The translations under genes and the position numbers were made by a program. DNA of 64,000 bases, from the NCBI RefSeq assembly GCF_036324505.1, contig NC_086368.1:62001-126000 (forward strand), given 5' to 3'. Below the pieces are notes generated by a model. It made no database searches. It had not been told where the DNA came from and worked only from the letters and a program-made list of their open reading frames with translations. This DNA comes from Eleginops maclovinus (Eukaryota > Chordata > Actinopteri > Perciformes > Eleginopidae). Shown one piece after another: positions 34,522 to 46,635 of the stretch. Each line of letters opens with the position of its first letter. Within the stretch, counting starts at the first letter, position 1.

Positions 34522-35833
34522 AATGACTTTCTTTAAGCCAAAGCCTGGACTTTTCCAAGAAGTTCCAAAACTTTGGGTCGTCTAACAGTCTTTGTCACTG
34601 GCAAGTCATAAATGTGTTCAAAAAAGATGAAAACTGATGCAAGCTGACCAGGATAAGCAATGTTGCATACCCAGTAGAACTTGAAGAGCTTGTCCAAAGC
34701 ACAGGTTAAGCTGTCATCGTGCAGTGGAATTGTGACACTGTCATTTCTGGAAACAATGACGAACTGTCGTGCTGGGCTTGTCAGATGGCCGATGCAGACA
34801 AGCTCCGGCTGCGTCCTTGAAGACCCCTCATCATAAGTACATAGGGAGGAGATGCTCGTCCCATGCTGAAATAAAGTGTACACATTTATTATACACATCA
34901 TTCTGACCTGGAGCCTATTCATTATGTTCCTTCTTGGTGCACGTACACTACATACCGGTACAAAGTTGATCAGGAAAGAAATGGCCGACTTCACACTGCA
35001 TCGGGTTGAGGCTGATCCCCTTCCTGACGCAGTTGGTGGAAGTAGGTGCGTCAGAATCTGTAATGTACTGTAGCATACTTCATCTATTTGAAGGACATAA
35101 GCAAAAGGTTAAATATGTCAAATACGTTTACACAAAAATCAGAGGCAAAGCATTCAAAAAATGAAAATTGTTTACCATCATTCTGGTCTCCAGCCTGATC
35201 AAGTAAGGAGAACACGACTCCCTTCTCTAGAGCAGCAATCTTCCTCAGTTTGGGGATGAATGATGACTCCCACCTCCTAATGAGCAGCTCTGCCTTCCCC
35301 TCGAACATTTTCACGAACTCTGCATCCAGCTGATACAGGAAACATAGGAAAACAAGTTTAATTGTGTAGCCCTAAATGTTCCTCAGAGGTCTTCACACAG
35401 TATCATCACATCCCCTGTCCTTACACCCTCATATTGACTGAGGAAAACATGCTAAGAAAACCATTAACCATTGAGGAAACCTCAGAGTGGGAAACAGAAC
35501 AGGACACCTCACCTAAAACTAAAGACATAGATATTGTTTACACACAAGAAGAAAGTTTACCCCAATCAAGCTTGCTTTACAAGAAAAGCAAAGAACAAGT
35601 ACATATCAATAAAGAAAAGACTCACCAGACTCGGGACGTCTATAAAACGAGGATACTGTTGGACAATGTCTGCAACAGTCGGAGACTGGGTGCTGATCCA
35701 ATTTCGGCGATGGCTGAAAGTTTTTTCCATTGCAGTCTTTATTGGTCCCATGTTCTCTGATGATGGTTTCATCCTTTTGATGATTGACAACCATTCACTA
35801 ATTTCTCTATCATCTAATGGCTGCACTGTAGAT

Positions 35834-37001
35834 TAGGGATGCACCGAAAATTCGGCCACCGAAAATTTTCGGCCGAAAATGGCCCAAAAGTGCATTTTCA
35901 GTTTTCGGCCGAAACACTTTTGTCACCGAAACAACAAGGCCGAAACAGAACGTTGTGATGATGACGCAAGCAAAAAACCGCGAACAGCACTCGGGCCAAC
36001 ATGTCTGCGGTGTGGACGCAATTCACTGTGTCTGAAAAAGAACAACGAATAGCAATTTGCAATACGTGTAAAGCCGAAATTTCTAGAGGGGGTATATCTG
36101 CAAAGAGTTTTTCCACGTCGGGTTTAATTCATCATCTTAAATCAAAACATCCCGATCACTATTCTGAATTTGAGAAAAACGCGGCACAGAAAAGGAAAGC
36201 CATTCCGAGCACACCGACTCCGTCTGTGGCAGACGTTTTTGAAAAGGCCAAAAAGTTTCCCAGTGATGGTGCCAAGGCTAAGGGCATTACACAAAAAATG
36301 ATGGAATTCATTGCCTTAGATGATCAGCCGTTCTCTGTTGTAGAGGACGTGGGATTTCGTAGGCTGATAGAGCACATTGAGCCCCGTTATGCCATACCGA
36401 GCAGACGACATTTCACAGACGTATGTTTACCTGAGCTGTTCAATGTTGTTGCAACTCACGTCCATGAGCTTATGGCATCTGATATTTCAGCAATCAGTTT
36501 CACGACCGATATATGGAGCTCAGACGTCAGCATCACGAGTATGCTCAGTCTAACTGCACAGTGGATCGACACAGATTTCAAGCTGCAAAAGATTCTGCTT
36601 AATTCACAAGAGTTTCGATGCACTTGACTTAAATGCACTTTGTTTTTTTATGAGAGAACATATTTAATTTTACAATATTTCAGCAGGCCAGTCAGTTTAC
36701 AGGCCTGTACATTATTATTTCATGTAGGCTACACATGTGTGGTCAAGTTAAACATTTCATTTTATTTTATATTGTGCATAATGTCAGTTCTAAATAAATA
36801 TTTTCATAATTTCGTGATTTATTTATTCTTTGAATTGCAACGCCTTGATTTTTAGTAAGGTTAGCACACAGTCATAGCCATAAATGCAATGGTACTAATA
36901 ATTGGAATAATAATTTATTTCGGTGTTTCGGTTTTTGGCCTTGGTTTCCTCATTTTCGGTTTTCGGTTTCGGCCAAGAATTTTCATTTCGGTGCATCCCT
37001 A
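35834..37001 (+). mobile_element. hAT element with BED-type gene, internally deleted
   Basis: Ends TAGGGATGCACCGAAA and its inverted copy are flanked by an exact 8-bp duplication CTGTAGAT (35826-35833 and 37002-37009). Subterminal regions are rich in TTTCGG/CCGAAA repeats. At 1,168 bp it is much shorter than an autonomous copy. It is inserted in exon 4 of the SAMD3-like gene. Confidence 0.95.
36001..36627 (+). pseudogene. hAT transposase N-terminal fragment (ZBED-like)
   Basis: The frame starts at ATG 36001 and gives 208 residues. The N-terminus is a BED zinc finger (C20, C23, H45, H50) that binds the element ends. A linker and the beginning of the RNase H-like catalytic domain follow, with SFTTDIWSS at about residue 170 carrying the first catalytic Asp. 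It stops soon after; hAT transposases of this type are usually 600-700 residues, so the rest of the catalytic domain and the dimerisation region are deleted. It might still bind ends and interfere with the full-length enzyme, but that is speculation. Confidence 0.85.
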
Positions 37002-37889
37002 CTGTAGATGGTTGCACTGTAGATGGTTGAGCCAACGCAGCATTACAACCAAATTTTCTCTTGTGGTAGCGTCGCTGGCGTTCTTCTAGGCTTCGTCTGA
37101 TATTTCGTAGCCTCATTTCTATGAATCCTGTATGTGACAAAGGGTCATAGAAATGTTCCTATTGAAATAATAATAATTTAAAAATATATATATTTCATTA
37201 TATCCTCTTAGGCAAACAAGAAATCCTAAGTAATTCTCATGCAGTGCAGCTAAAAACCAGAAAATACTGACTAAACAATTTTAACCCTTAGATGCATAAG
37301 TGGGTCAAAAATGACCCGGTGAGGTTGTTTTCTTGAAATATCTTCGTAATGAAAAATTGTTATCATTTCATATTCCAGGTATTCCTCAAAAAACATGTTT
37401 TTGATATAATTACATTTAAATTTTTAACTTACCTTTTATATATTTTAAGAAATTGTAATTTTTGTATTACTACCCCAAGCTTCCATAAGTGGGTCAAAAA
37501 TGACCCGCATGCATTTTCTATGGAATCCAATGGGAACCTTTGATTCTTATCAACTGTGGCTGTCAGGAATACATTAACTGTGGACCACACAGACTATATC
37601 AGAAGTGTCACCCCTCAGGAAGATTATTTTACACAGCAACAGCTGATACGTGTAAGTATTATCTTCATATAATATTGTGCGTGTGTTTTTCAGGACTGTT
37701 GTTATTATTATGTATCAACAAATTAGCCTACTTTATAACTAGCTAACACTAGCTAGCTAACTAAGATAGCTAACATTACTATGTATTGTGTGTGCGTGTG
37801 TGTGTGTGTGTGTGTGAGTGTATTCATTTATATAGCTACATATTGATCTATTGAAAACATTACTCTTATGTTTCCTCATCCAAGGTGTC

Positions 37890-38624
37890 ATGGCTGCTAG
37901 ATACACAGCTGAAATGGTCCTACAGATGCTGGATGATGGAGAGGCAGTAACGGGGTTGGACTCCGAGTCTGAAATTTCTGATGATGAGGACCCAGACTAT
38001 TGTCCAGGTGGCAGTGGCAGTCGTCCACCTGGAAATCCAACTGAACAGGATCAATCTGACTCAGAAGATTCCTCTTCTGTGTCTTCTGAAGAAGAAAGTG
38101 TCCAAATCATGTCCAACAGAATGAGTCGGAAGGGCTCTTACTGGAGCGAGTTACCTCCCACCCAGGGCAGAACACAGAGCCACAATATACTCAGAAGTCG
38201 GTCAGGGCCTGCACAAGGGCTTAGCACCACTGTCTCACCAAAAGATGCATGGGAGCTCTTTATCACTGATGATATAATACAAGAGGTGATGAAGTGCACA
38301 AACTTGGAAGGACAGAGAGTAGCAACAGCTAGAGGAAAAGAATGGAAAAATGTCACCAAAGATGAATTCATGGCCTTCATTGGATTGACCCTGCTTGCAG
38401 GAAGTGAGAAGAACTGGGATGTATCAGTCCGTGAGCTGTTTGGGAGTCCTCTACATAATCCCATGTACAAGGCCACTATGGCTGTTGGAAGATTTGAAGA
38501 CATTCGCCGTACCTTGCGCTTCGATGATAAGAGGACCAGCACCCAGAATTCAAGAGCGGAATCACCAATGCACGACGGCTCTTCCTCAAAGAGCTGTCAA
38601 AGGAGCTTGTCACACCACACATGA
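37890..38624 (+). pseudogene. piggyBac transposase, N-terminal part
   Basis: The likely start is the ATG at 37890, after a possible splice acceptor. About 110 acidic, serine-rich residues (LDSESEISDDEDPDY) precede the start of the DDE_Tnp_1_7 domain (AWELFITDDIIQEV, FMAFIGLTLLAGSEK, LFGSPLHNPMYKATMAV, RFEDIRRTLRFDDK). Homology stops near 38,545, before any catalytic Asp, and the frame soon ends at 38624. The protein resembles the PGBD4 group. Confidence 0.88.
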
Positions 38625-38874
38625 GGAGTCGACTGGAAGGCTGCCCCCAACTGCAAACCCCGATTATTGAAGCAATGGAAAGGTGTGGGGTGACAAAACC
38701 ACAACCCAGCCACAGGAAAGAAGCAGACAGGGCCAACCAAAGAGAAAGAGGTGTCAGATCTGCCCAAGTAACAAAGATCGCAAAGTCAACAATAGGTGTG
38801 GGAAATGCAATGTACCTGTGTGCAATGATCACAGCCAGAAACAGGTAGTTTGTCTGAACTGCATACAGTGATGA
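38550..38874 (+). pseudogene. piggyBac transposase, C-terminal part
   Basis: After the deletion point a piece reading RRLFLKELSKELVTPHMRSR appears in another frame. A further frameshift near 38,700 leads to the cysteine-rich terminal domain (RCQICPSNKDRKVNNRCGKC, then PVCNDH and VCLNC), the zinc-binding domain that contacts the element ends. A stop follows CIQ. Confidence 0.82.
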
Positions 38875-38932
38875 GACAAGAAGGCAAAACAGGGAAAAGA
38901 GAGAGGAACTGTCAATGACTGGACAGTTACAC

Positions 38933-39043
<111 letters not shown>

Positions 39044-40580
39044 CACAGACAATGGATGTTCACATTTTTCTATTGCTGTTCTGGGTAATTTTCTTTTTCA
39101 AAAATGTTAAAAAGTGAAAAATAAAGATATTTCAAACATGAAATCATTCTTGTGTGGTCCTAAATATAATACTAAATATTATACAAGTGATTATTCTTAA
39201 CCAAATTGACAAAAATGGCATAAAAACACATTGATTCTAATATGGGTCATTTTTGACCCACTTATGGAAGAGTGTAGGGTCCAGTCACTCGTGCATCTAA
39301 GGGTTAAATCAATACTTACAAATCCTTCACCATCTCCACAGACCATCACTTTCAGCGACGGGAAGAGTGTTGTAAATGATTTTGCTAAAAGCAGTTTCTC
39401 TGGTCCAGAGGGATAACTGTAGAGCAAAACAAATTCAACGACAAGTCCATCACCACTGAACATTATTTACACATTTCATGTGCAGATGATTAATTTAGTT
39501 TTTACATCCACTTGAATATACGTGGATAAAAAGAACAAAAGGGAAAAGAATATACATCAAAACAATGAATATCTATAACTTACAATCCATGTTTCTCGAC
39601 TAGGTCACTGACACTTATGTTTACAAGCTTCCTTCTGGTACTGGTGGATAGTGTTCCTGTCCCCTCGTATTCCTTAAAGATGTCTTGAGCCTTCTTTTCA
39701 ATGAGAGACTTGAGCCGATCAGCAGTCAGATCTTTCTATGAGACACAAGAACAAACATGCCTCTCAAATAAGTTGGTTAGAATGGGGAGTTATGCGGTCA
39801 TTAAAAGATAACCAGTCAAACCTCAAACTGTAGGAAAAAATGTCACCGCCATTTGAATAACAAAACTCCAGTGTTAATAATATTAATCAATATTCTGTTC
39901 TATTCATGTCAAACAATGCCACTATTATGCATGATTGCTCACTGGCATCACTATCTTGTGTCATAAATGTATCCATTAAGGGAAATGCTATTGATTCATA
40001 ATTCAAGTTAACGTTCCAAAAATAGCCATCATATGAGATCCCTCAAAATACTCACATTTGCACTGTCAGTATGTGGTGCTACACACTCCACCAACTCCAA
40101 ATGGATCACAGTGGATACCCATACTTGGAATCTGTCCAAATCCTTAAGATCTACGCTACTGGGTTCACAGTCAATGTAGTCTTTAAAATCGCTGTTGTAG
40201 CGTAGAAATCTTTGCACTTCCACTGGGTGAGCAAACTCGGACTGGCAGGCTTGTAAAAGCTCTGAAGCACTGCCAACTGAAAAAACTTTTTTAAATTTTT
40301 CAGTGCAATCAAAATATACTGAAACAAGCACTTTGACTGTTGGTTCACTGTCCTGCTGCCGGCTAGGGTCAATTTCTATTGGCTCCATTTTCACTGGAGG
40401 GGAGAAAGAAACAGACAAAAAGGAAAAAAAATTAAATATATACATTTTTAAATATCTACAGGGTACACAGATGATAGCAACAAATTGATCATGTGACATA
40501 AACCTCTGCATTAAAATGCAATAACATACTTGAGCATACAATATGATATAATAATATCATGTAAAATGCTATAATATATA

Positions 40581-42229
40581 CAGTGGTATGCAAAAGTTTG
40601 GGCACCCCTTAGGAAAACCACTGCATCAGTTTGTCACTTGCTGAGCTTTTGAAGCAGCAACTTCATTTTAACATATGTTATACCTTATGGTAACAGAAAC
40701 ATCTCAGTAGTGAAATAACTTTTATTGGTCAAACAGAAACATGTTTATGTGCATTCAAACAAAATAGGCATGTGCATAAATTTGGGCACCCCTAAGAAAT
40801 AATTCCATTAATATTTAGTATTGCCTCCTTTTGCTGCAATAACGGCCTGTAGACGCCTCCTGTAGCCACAGACAAGTCCCTTAAGCCTGGCAGGTGGTAT
40901 TTTGGCCCATTCTTCCACACAAAACGTCTCCAGTTCAGTCAGGTTTCTTGGCCTCCGTGCATGGACAGCCTTCTTCAAATAAATCCATACATTTTCAATG
41001 ATGTTAAGGTCTGGGGACTGGGATGGCCATTCCAGAACATTGTACCTGTGCTTCTGCATGAATTCCTTGGTGGATTTTGATCGGTGCTTAGGATCATTGT
41101 CCTGCTGAAAAATCCAACCCCGGCGTAGCTTCAACTTTGTGACTGACTCTAGAACATTCTTGTCAAGAATCTCCTGGTACTGTAAGGAATTCATGTGGCC
41201 CTCAACTTTAACAAGTTTTCCAGTACCTGTGCTAGCCACACAGCCCCATAACATGATAGATCCTCCACCAAATTTTACAGTGGGCAACAAGTTCTTTTCA
41301 TTGAATGCAGTGTGTTTTTTTCGCCATGCATACCTGTTCATGTTATGACCAAATAACTCAATCTTGGTCTCATCTGACCACAGTATTTTGTTCCAAAATG
41401 CTTCTGGCTTGTCCAGATGTGCTTTTGCATACCTCATGCAACTCTTCTTGTGATTAACACTCAGGAAAGGCTTTTTGCACATCACCCTTCCAATGAGCTC
41501 TTCCTGGTGCAAAGTACGCTGGATTGTGGAACGGTGAACAACTACACCATCAGCAGCCAGATGTTGTTGTAGTTCTCTGGAGGTGGTCTGTGGCTTCTCT
41601 GTGACCATTTTCACCATCCTTCGCCTGTGCCTTTCCCCTATTTTTGTCGGCCTACCACATCTTTCCTTCACACGGACTGTTCCTGTGGCCTTCCATTTCA
41701 CAACTACGTTTCTGACTGTGGAGACAGACAGTTTAAACCTGTCAGATAATTTTTTGTACCCTTCTCCTAATTTATAATGTTGGATTATCTTAGCTTTCAG
41801 GTCAGTGGAGAGTTGTTTTGAGGTCCCCATCTTGCCACTCCCTAAGAAAGAACCTAGGCCAGGCACAGCCAGCTATTACCTATGTTAAATAGCCTTTTTC
41901 ATGATTGGTTCCACCTGTCTTTGTAATTGAAGGTCTAATGAGCTAATCAAAGCAATTTTGTGCAGCAACCTGTCAGCTATAAATCCGTACAGGTGTTGAA
42001 ATGAATGCTATTTATAAGGGTGCCCAAACTTTTGCACATCCCATTTTTTGCATTTTATTTTATTATAATAAAACTATGTAATGCTACCCTAAGAATTTTG
42101 GTCTGGAAAACACTAAAACGTCTACATCTTTGTAGGAAAACAAATGTTGTTGCTGTGATCTTCTATTATAAAGGAAAAGCAAATTGTCATGAAATCTCAG
42201 AGGGGTGCCCAAACTTTTGCATACCACTG
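40581..42229 (-). mobile_element. Tc1-like transposon B, apparently complete
   Basis: Both ends start CAGTGGTATGCAAAAGTTTG (right end inverted) and TA flanks both sides (40579-40580, 42230-42231). A second GGGCACCCC...TTTTGC motif lies inside each end, giving the inverted/direct repeat layout of long Tc1 ends. At 1,649 bp with an undamaged transposase, this is the best candidate for a mobile element in the window. Confidence 0.96.
40808..41830 (-). CDS. Tc1-like transposase, full length
   Basis: 340 residues from the ATG at 41830, the usual length for the family. The paired HTH region spans residues 1-115: first HTH to about 47, a CGRPTK hook at 58-63, second HTH to about 112. The DDE domain has D153 (LWSDETK), D244 (FQQDND) and E279 (NIIENVW), giving DD34E spacing, and the glycine box GGGSIMLWG at 188-196. 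No stop, frameshift or missing key residue was seen. The enzyme would cut at the inverted repeats and insert at TA. Nucleotide ends and gene are both intact, so it could supply transposase to relatives. Confidence 0.95.
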   Translation of the reverse strand: MGTSKQLSTDLKAKIIQHYKLGEGYKKLSDRFKLSVSTVRNVVVKWKATGTVRVKERCGRPTKIGERHRRRMVKMVTEKPQTTSRELQQHLAADGVVVHRSTIQRTLHQEELIGRVMCKKPFLSVNHKKSCMRYAKAHLDKPEAFWNKILWSDETKIELFGHNMNRYAWRKKHTAFNEKNLLPTVKFGGGSIMLWGCVASTGTGKLVKVEGHMNSLQYQEILDKNVLESVTKLKLRRGWIFQQDNDPKHRSKSTKEFMQKHRYNVLEWPSQSPDLNIIENVWIYLKKAVHARRPRNLTELETFCVEEWAKIPPARLKGLVCGYRRRLQAVIAAKGGNTKY

Positions 42230-42519
42230 TATACACACACTAGGGCTTTTGAAAAAAATTGAATTCGTAGCTTGTTTCTTTATCAATATTAGAATATTTA
42301 TAAATGTTTTGACCATTAAACGCCCCGTGAAACGCGGAGGGCGGAAAGTGTACTTCACCGCACTTAAACAAGGTACACAGAACACGTAATGCACTGTAAA
42401 AAAAAAAACGGTTGACAGAACACAGATTTTCTAGGCAACGTGATGCATTTGGTTTTTTGAGTTTTCTTAACTTAAATTCACTGTGGTTGAGTGTACAAAG
42501 ATTTTTAAGTTCTGCCAAC

Positions 42520-42965
42520 TCAAGTTTTTGGAGTGTTGCATAGAAATTTTGAGTTCTACAAACAAAGGCTTTTGAGTTTCACATGTTAATATTGAGTTCT
42601 ACCAACTCAGTTTTTTGAGTTTCACCTTTATGCTCTGAGTTCTACCAACACAGTTTTTTGAGTTTCACCTTTAAGCTCTGAGTTCTACCAACACAGTTTT
42701 TTGAGTTTCACCTTTAAGCTCTGAGTTCTACCAACTCAGTTTTTTGAGTTTCACCTTTATGCTCTGAGTTCTACCAACACAGTTTTTTGAGTTTCACCTT
42801 TAAGCTCTGAGTTCTACCAACTCAGTTTTTTGAGTTTCACCTTTAAGCTCCGAGTTCTACCAACTCAGTTTTTTGAGTTTCACCTTTAAGCTCTGAGTTC
42901 TACCAACACAGTTTTATGAGTTTTACATATAGATTCCAGGAGTTCTACCAACTCAGTTTTTTTAG
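42520..42965. repeat. 43-bp tandem repeat in the CACTG element
   Basis: About nine to ten copies of a unit with GAGTTCTACCAACTCAGTTT and TGAGTTTCACCTTTAAGCTC, varying at a few sites. It lies just inside the left end and is probably a subterminal repeat array. Confidence 0.92.
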
Positions 42966-43029
42966 TTCTACCAATCCCCCTCACCACTCCCCATCATTCA
43001 ACACACAACAAATTAATTGAATACAATTT

Positions 43030-43335
43030 GTTTTTATTTTTCCAACATCAATGGGCTGCTGGAACAATGATGTGAAAGGGAGTCTCCTTGTGTTTGTGTG
43101 TGTGTGTGTGTGTAAGAGGTGGTGTAGGCTATAACTGTCCAATACTCTGATAAAGACATTAGGCCATTAGGCTCATGTAAATGTGGCTATTGTATCAATA
43201 CGTACAAAAACATAAAACCACAATGTAAACCACATACAATATAAACATAAAACCGCAATGTAAATCACCATTTATCATCATAACTGCTAGAGTCAATGGG
43301 CTGCCAGGACAACGGTGTATGAAAGGGAGTCTCCT

Positions 43336-43366
<31 letters not shown>

Positions 43367-43552
43367 GTAAGAGGTGGTGTAGGCTAAAACTGTCCGATAC
43401 TCTGATAAAGACATGACAGGCCATTAGGCTCATGTAAATGTGGCTATTGTATCAATACGTACAAAAACATAAAACCACAATGTAAACCACCATTTAACTG
43501 CTAGAGTCAATGGGCTGCCAGAACAATGATGTATGTATGAAAGGGAGTCTCC

Positions 43553-43602
<50 letters not shown>

Positions 43603-43620
43603 AAGAGCTGGTGTAGGCTT
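43030..43620. repeat. Three tandem copies of a 215-245 bp unit with (TG)n
   Basis: Units start near 43,049, 43,293 and 43,508, each with CAATGGGCTGC, GAAAGGGAGTCTCCTTGTG, a TG run and AAGAGGTGGTGTAGGCT. They lie in the 3' flank of the SAMD3-like exon. Confidence 0.88.
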
Positions 43621-43700
43621 GTTCATGGAGGAGTGATGACAGAGCTGGGCGTGCGTGCGTTCGTGTGTATGTGTGTGTGAGTGTAAATCATACACAGGCT

Positions 43701-44247
43701 TCACAGCAAAAGCTTCTCTTTCAAGGATCGCGTGCGCTGAGAGCATCTTGAACCAAGCTCGAAAAAGATAGTCTGGATGGCCTCAAAGGTGTACCTCATC
43801 TTCTCTGGATAGCTTATGTCCATTGCATACATTAGGCCAAACAGGTAGGCGAAGTCAGCAGCGAGGTCAGGTAGGTCGTGTTTTATAACTGCCCCTTCCA
43901 AGATGACATTGATTTCAGTCACTGGTGGGGATTCGGTGCCATCATCATCGTCATAGACAGTCAGTATGGCAACTGCCACTCCTCCAACCACCTCTTCCTC
44001 AGGGTCTGTGTTCTGTGGGAAAAAACAGACACAGCAAATGTTTTAGTGATACCGACACCCCATTACAATTGCGGTCAACACATAAGCTAATTTAGTTGTT
44101 TACAGTCACATTTAGGACAAGACTACCAGCCAATATGTATCCAGCTTCTGGGGAGATATGAAAGAGGCACTGCAAATCTATTAATCACACCGAATTGCTC
44201 TGGACTGACTTACCATGCACTTCAGAAAGAACTCTGATGCATCCTCT
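43701..44247 (-). pseudogene. SAMD3-like C-terminal exons in the CACTG element
   Basis: A 34-base exon (44247-44214, reading EDASEFFLKCM) and a terminal exon (44012-43701) are joined by a GT...AG intron in matching phase. The terminal exon has FAYLFGLMYAMDISYPEKM and a basic RCSQRTRSLKEK tail before TGA. It aligns with the last exon of the SAMD3-like gene at 34533 (compare LDKLFKFYWVCNIAYPGQL) but is clearly diverged. Upstream exons are missing, so this copy is a remnant. Confidence 0.65.
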
Positions 44248-46635
44248 CTAACAAAAATATATCAGTCAATATATAAGTCTATATATTAGTACTGAATGCC
44301 CTGTATGTAGGTTACCCCACAACCTAGCCCTTGCCTATCCTCGTGCTACTGCTCCCTCCACAACCAATGTTAGCGCTACTGTCGCTATCACTAGCTACTA
44401 CTGCTTGATTGTTAAGCAGACATCACATGGTTCTTTCTGCAACACACGCGGTCCTTATGCAACATGTGTATGGAGTACATTCAATTAAGTTGAATATTTT
44501 AGCAATTTTAAGTTTAGATATTTATTTTCCATGAATTACTGAACAGTCAAATTAAAAGTAAACCAGTAAATTCAAAACCACAGCAGCATTCATTAATGCG
44601 AGAGAAAAAATATATCAGTCAATATATAAGTCTATGGGTGCGTTCGTAAATTGCCACTCCGAGCACACTCTGAAACGTTTTAACCGATATATACAGTCTA
44701 TGGATTTGACAGTATCATGAGACTGGTGAAATACTGTCTTTCTGGGAAGTGTTTCGAACGGTTAAAAAGTTTCAGAATGTGCTCGGAGTGACAATTTACG
44801 AATGCCCTGTATGTAGGTTACCCCACAAACTAGCCTCGCCTAGCCTCGCGCTACTTCTCCCTCTACTTCAGTTAAGACACAAGGGCACAAACTCTAACTC
44901 TCCCTCTACAACCAATGTTAGCGCTACTGTCGCTATCGCTAGCTACTACTGCTTGATTGTTAAGCAGACAGTTCTTTCTGCAACACACGCGGTCCTTATA
45001 CAACATGTGTATAGAGTACATTCAATTAAGTTGAATATTTTAGCAATTTGCTGCTACTGACTGTGCATAGAACATCACGTTCAAAAATTAGCATTAAGTT
45101 AGCAAACTAAAATCAGCTAATAACTTTGCTAATTTGGTTGAAATACATTAAATATACGACGCTGGTTAGTTCAGCGACCAAATCTATCTTCAATTATTTG
45201 CCTTACGCATTCTATTAAGTCATATTTTAGAGAAATAACAATAATTACCTGATATGAATCTCACGTCTGGCAATCCTCTCAACTTCGAGGGAAAATGGTA
45301 GAACGGTCGACTCGTGGAGACCTGTGTATGTCCATGGAGACAGGAAGGAAACCCCGTAGTAGGCGTGTCCATGAACATACAGTTGAGGAAACTTAATTTT
45401 ATGTGTTAGAAACTTTCTAATCTTGTTAGAAAGTTGAGGGAAACAAAAAATCTTGTTTTGGTGAATCAAATTTCCTTGTTGACCAAATTCTGAGAATATT
45501 GAGTTGGGCAAACATTAATTTATTTGTTAGATGACAAAATTGTATTTCTGAATTAGCTTACAATAAAATTGTGTGTAAGTACAACAACTGTAATTTCCTT
45601 TTTTTACAGTGTGGAACACGGCACAGGTGTTGCCGGCAAGTGAGCTACCTAGCTAGTTGAGTAGCCTACACGAGAAGATAGCTGACTAGAAGCTAGTTTT
45701 CAATTTGCTCAGTAGGCTAGGCTAATCCCACGACGGTATTACCCCGATCAAATAAATGCACGTGTCCAATAAATCTCTGGGCCTGCGAGAAGACTTACTG
45801 TACTATTTGTAAACTGACAGCAGTTCAGGTTTGCTGGCACCCTAGCTAAGTTGATATGACATACTGAGAGCGCAGTTTCAAAGTTGCTTGCGATTGTGTA
45901 ATGTGGAGGCTACATAGCCTGCGTTTATAGGTTACGCTAACATCACCTACAGGAGATGACCTTGCTAATAAGCTCACGTCACGATTCTAAACTTCACAAG
46001 GCGCGAAAAAAACTCGATATCTGAATTGAGGACAACGTTTACAAGCAGACACATTTACATTAAATAATATCTCTTACAGGCTCGAGTATTAGAGGCTGCC
46101 TTATATTCATTCGAATATCTTTATTTTTAAAAATATTCAAATTCTATTCAAATCACAAAGCCTGAAGTCAATATAGGCTAAAATTAGCTAGCACTGGTAC
46201 ATTAGCAAGTCACTTAAGCGTTGCCGTTTTCAGACGGCTGACGGCATTTCGACGCTAAACGTTAACCAAACCTAACTTATAGCTTATTGAGCACTTTTAA
46301 CCACTTATGTCTATAATTGAAACATAAACACACAAAATCATCCACTTACCTGTTCATTATATTGGTCTTCCTGGTCTTCGTCTTAGATTCCTGCTGTAAG
46401 TCTACCGTTGCTGCGAGTGAATGAAATGAAATGTCGTTGGACGAACTCTTTGGCCGTTAGAAAAAAAAACGTTGGCCGTAGGTGCTTTGTGATTGGTCTT
46501 GATGTTGACACATATTTTGTGTTGTAGAAGTTAAATCATGCAACACATTATTTGCAGAAATTGACACAACATGTGTTATTTGGCTTTCTACACATTGAAT
46601 GTGTAAGGAAACAACACATTCTTTCTTAGTGTGTA

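Larger units (their letters stand above)
42392..45611 (-). mobile_element. CACTG-ended non-autonomous element with SAMD3-like exons
   Basis: Left end CACTGTAAAAAAA and right end, inverted, also CACTGTAAAAAAA; the dinucleotide TG flanks both (42390-42391, 45612-45613). It contains subterminal tandem repeats (42452-42965), two C-terminal exons of a SAMD3-like gene on the minus strand and duplicated noncoding segments (about 44,258-44,480 and 44,615-45,055), but no transposase. The ends and accessory gene resemble those of the larger CACTA-like element, though the sequences differ. Confidence 0.65.

Noticed and set aside
35834..36000. Possible host promoter with repeated CCGAAAA motifs
   Set aside because: It is the subterminal part of the hAT element with an exact 8-bp duplication.
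37890..38624. Domesticated host PGBD gene
   Set aside because: TTAA-flanked terminal repeats, a missing catalytic core and frameshifts show a defective transposon.
41831..41866. Upstream extension of the Tc1 transposase (PGLGSFLGSG)
   Set aside because: It begins at a GTG and is not part of the family; the ATG at 41830 gives the usual 340 residues.
42241..46168. A hAT-like pair of ends (TAGGGCTTTTG and CAAAGCCTG inverted)
   Set aside because: The flanking 8 bases do not match and the ends are only partly similar, so I did not call an element.
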